From contig SCUP01000340.1 in assembly GCA_004297665.1 (NCBI GenBank), forward strand, positions 1-7,205: 7,205 nt of DNA, written 5' to 3'. The first letter of the stretch is position 1. Each line of letters starts with the position of its first letter. The notes beneath the pieces were generated by a model. It made no database searches and had not been told where the DNA came from. It saw nothing but the letters and a program-made list of their open reading frames with translations. The translations under genes were made by a program, and so were the position numbers. This document shows, piece after piece, positions 5,684-7,205 of this stretch. This DNA is from Nitrosarchaeum sp. Lineage in GTDB: Archaea; Thermoproteota; Nitrososphaeria; Nitrososphaerales; Nitrosopumilaceae.

Positions 5684-6432
5684 TTCAACTTAGCATATTG
5701 AAAATAAATGGTTATGGACCTTGGACTCTAACCCTAGGTAGTGATAGAGAGCATGCACTTCAAATGCTTCAAGCATCACTATACAAAGAGATTCAAAAAT
5801 TATTCTCAGAAAAAAATTGTCTTGTTTTCTTAAATAGAGCCGATGAATTTTTTGTAGTTTCTAATGGATTAATCTTGGATGATCATATTGAAATTCAAAA
5901 AAATCTTGAAAAATCTTTTGATGTCAAACTATCTATGTCAATAGGTTATGCTGATTCTCCATTTGAAGCAAATCTAAAAGCATATGAAGGAAAAAAAAAT
6001 GAGACTTTTCTAAGCAAAGAACATGCTATTTTTGGTTTTATTAATGGCAAATCTGAACAAAAAGTTTCAATAATGCATTTTGATGTAGATAATCTTACTT
6101 CTAAGCGAAAAATAAATTCTCCATATGAGATTACTTCAACAATTTTTGGTTTGTATGCAAAAATGTCAAAATTCTTTTTAACAAAAAATTCTCTTGCATT
6201 TTTTATGGGTGGCGATAATTTTATGGTCGTTGCAAACGATGATGCTAAAAACTCTGTAAATGATTTCATTAAATTAATTGAAAAAGAAGATAATATTACT
6301 TTGAATTGCGGAATAGGTAATGCAAAAACTGCTAGAGAGGCTGTAAAACTTGCGACCAAATCTCTTGATACAATAAGAGAAATTAGAGATTCGGGAAAAG
6401 GAAAACCTAATGTTTATGAATTATCATGCTAA
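5680..6432 (+). CDS. arfA: GTP cyclohydrolase III (archaeal, FAPy-forming)
   Basis: ArfA hydrolyses GTP to 2-amino-5-formylamino-6-ribosylamino-4(3H)-pyrimidinone 5'-phosphate, the archaeal entry to riboflavin and F420 deazaflavin synthesis. Unlike bacterial GTP cyclohydrolase II it leaves the formyl group for ArfB to remove. The 250-residue protein aligns by eye along its length with the Methanocaldococcus enzyme. The start is MIQLSILKINGYGPWTLT (compare MIQ-NYGPWT), followed by RADEFFVVSNG (53-63), SMSIGYADSPFEA (85-97), HFDVDNLT with D135 and D137, FMGGDNFM (175-182), and GIGNAKTAREA (211-221). The tandem, GGDEF-cyclase-like fold with acidic metal ligands in both halves is family knowledge consistent with these motifs. 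The gene overlaps ribH by 4 nt and the following amidohydrolase by 7 nt. Confidence 0.95.
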
Positions 6433-7205
6433 TAAAAAATGCAAGTATTCTATTAGGTAAAGAATTAGATTTCATTTCAAATACTAACATAAAGATTCAA
6501 GATCAAAGATTCAAACGAATCCAACCCAATTTAGGAGCTAGCGCAAAAGAAGAATCAATAGACTGTGAAGGACTATTATTAATTCCAGGATTTGTAAATT
6601 GTCATACACACATAGGTGATTCTATTGCAAAAGATGTTACACTGAACAGTTCAGTTGACAAACGAATTCATCCTGTTTCTGGTGCTAAACCAATAATTCT
6701 AAAAAACACCAATAAACAATATCTTGCAAGTTTTATGAAAAATTCTTGTCATTCCATGTTAAACAAAGGAATTACAACTTTTGTAGATTTTAGAGAAGGT
6801 GGAATTGAAGGCGTTTTACTACTAAAACAAGTTCTGTCTGAATTACCACTGCGCTCATTTATTCTTGGAAGATTAGAATTCTATCAAGGACCAATTGAAA
6901 TTAAAAAAAACATTCCTTTACCTAGACATAAAATGGATGAACTAACGGAATTACTCAAGAAATGTGATGGTATTGGAGTGAGTGGAGCAAATGAAAACAG
7001 TTCTTCTGTTCTAAATTATTATTCTAGTACCCCTAAAATTCGAGCCATTCATTCATCTGAGACAAAGCAAAGTGTCTCTATATCAAAGAAAATTACTGGA
7101 AAATCTGAAACTATACGTGCATTGAATCTAAAACCTCATTTTCTGGTACACATGACTCACGCTTCATCAGGCGATATACATGCTGTAGCAAAAAGAACAC
7201 ATGGA
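6426..7205 (+). CDS. amidohydrolase-superfamily metal-dependent hydrolase/deaminase, 3'-truncated
   Basis: This frame is open to the right edge for 260 codons and begins MLIKNASILLG, a typical amidohydrolase N-terminal strand. Metal-site motifs are IPGFVNCHTHIGDS with H60-x-H62, RAIHSSET with H209 and E212, and FLVHMTHAS with H242. The final catalytic Asp, expected roughly 40-60 residues further on, lies outside the window. The pattern (HxH, H..E, H) is that of COG0402-like deaminases/chlorohydrolases (guanine, cytosine and adenosine-type deaminases) that use one metal ion and water. The ATG overlaps the arfA stop by 7 nt with no Shine-Dalgarno site, so it is probably coupled to arfA. Context suggests a role on a pyrimidine or nucleotide intermediate of riboflavin synthesis, for example the unassigned archaeal deaminase. 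That is inference, and salvage or a different substrate remains possible. Confidence 0.85.
   Translation, partial: MLIKNASILLGKELDFISNTNIKIQDQRFKRIQPNLGASAKEESIDCEGLLLIPGFVNCHTHIGDSIAKDVTLNSSVDKRIHPVSGAKPIILKNTNKQYLASFMKNSCHSMLNKGITTFVDFREGGIEGVLLLKQVLSELPLRSFILGRLEFYQGPIEIKKNIPLPRHKMDELTELLKKCDGIGVSGANENSSSVLNYYSSTPKIRAIHSSETKQSVSISKKITGKSETIRALNLKPHFLVHMTHASSGDIHAVAKRTHG

Noticed and set aside
5946..6359. Minus-strand ORF opposite arfA
   Set aside because: It is a shadow of arfA, whose frame matches the known family along its full length.
6426..7205. Amidohydrolase as ArfB formamide hydrolase ortholog
   Set aside because: Known ArfB belongs to the creatininase family. The HxH, H..E and H pattern here is the amidohydrolase superfamily, so orthology is not supported, though a substitute function cannot be excluded.

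Overview
This 7.2 kb window is AT-rich archaeal DNA. It most resembles a marine ammonia-oxidising archaeon of the Nitrososphaerota/Thaumarchaeota (Nitrosopumilus or Nitrosarchaeum-like). The evidence is a GTP cyclohydrolase III (ArfA) of archaeal type, an archaeal-type lumazine synthase, TATA-like boxes about 26 bp before first-gene start codons (leaderless architecture), Shine-Dalgarno-like sites found mainly inside the operon, and a regulator whose N-terminus resembles the Nitrosopumilus-type output domain. The lineage is inferred from protein character; no database search was possible.

Left block (1-1830, + strand): the 3' part of an MDR-superfamily zinc-binding dehydrogenase/reductase whose 5' end lies outside the window. 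Seven bases later comes a CitE/HpcH-type C-C lyase. They look co-transcribed and probably act on CoA-thioester or related carbonyl metabolites.

Regulatory block (1865-3889): a minus-strand winged-HTH regulator and a plus-strand stand-alone CheY-like receiver diverge from a 51-bp spacer. A single AT-rich box sits at the midpoint between their start codons. Then follow a 47-residue ribbon-helix-helix protein, with an inverted repeat upstream, and a TPR repeat protein.

Riboflavin block (3935-7205, + strand): riboflavin synthase (RibE, two-barrel bacterial type) has its own promoter. It is followed by a tightly overlapped cluster of DHBP synthase (ribB), lumazine synthase (ribH), GTP cyclohydrolase III (arfA) and an amidohydrolase cut off by the right edge. 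Together these supply the two branches (GTP to pyrimidine, ribulose-5-phosphate to DHBP) and the last two steps to riboflavin. ArfB (deformylase), ArfC (reductase), a pyrimidine deaminase and a phosphatase are not seen. The amidohydrolase overlaps arfA by 7 nt, and amidohydrolases often deaminate aminated heterocycles. It is therefore an attractive candidate for the unassigned deaminase step of archaeal riboflavin synthesis, and this is the most interesting lead in the window. A perfect 12-bp palindrome with an extra half-site lies just upstream of the ribB TATA box and is a candidate operator.
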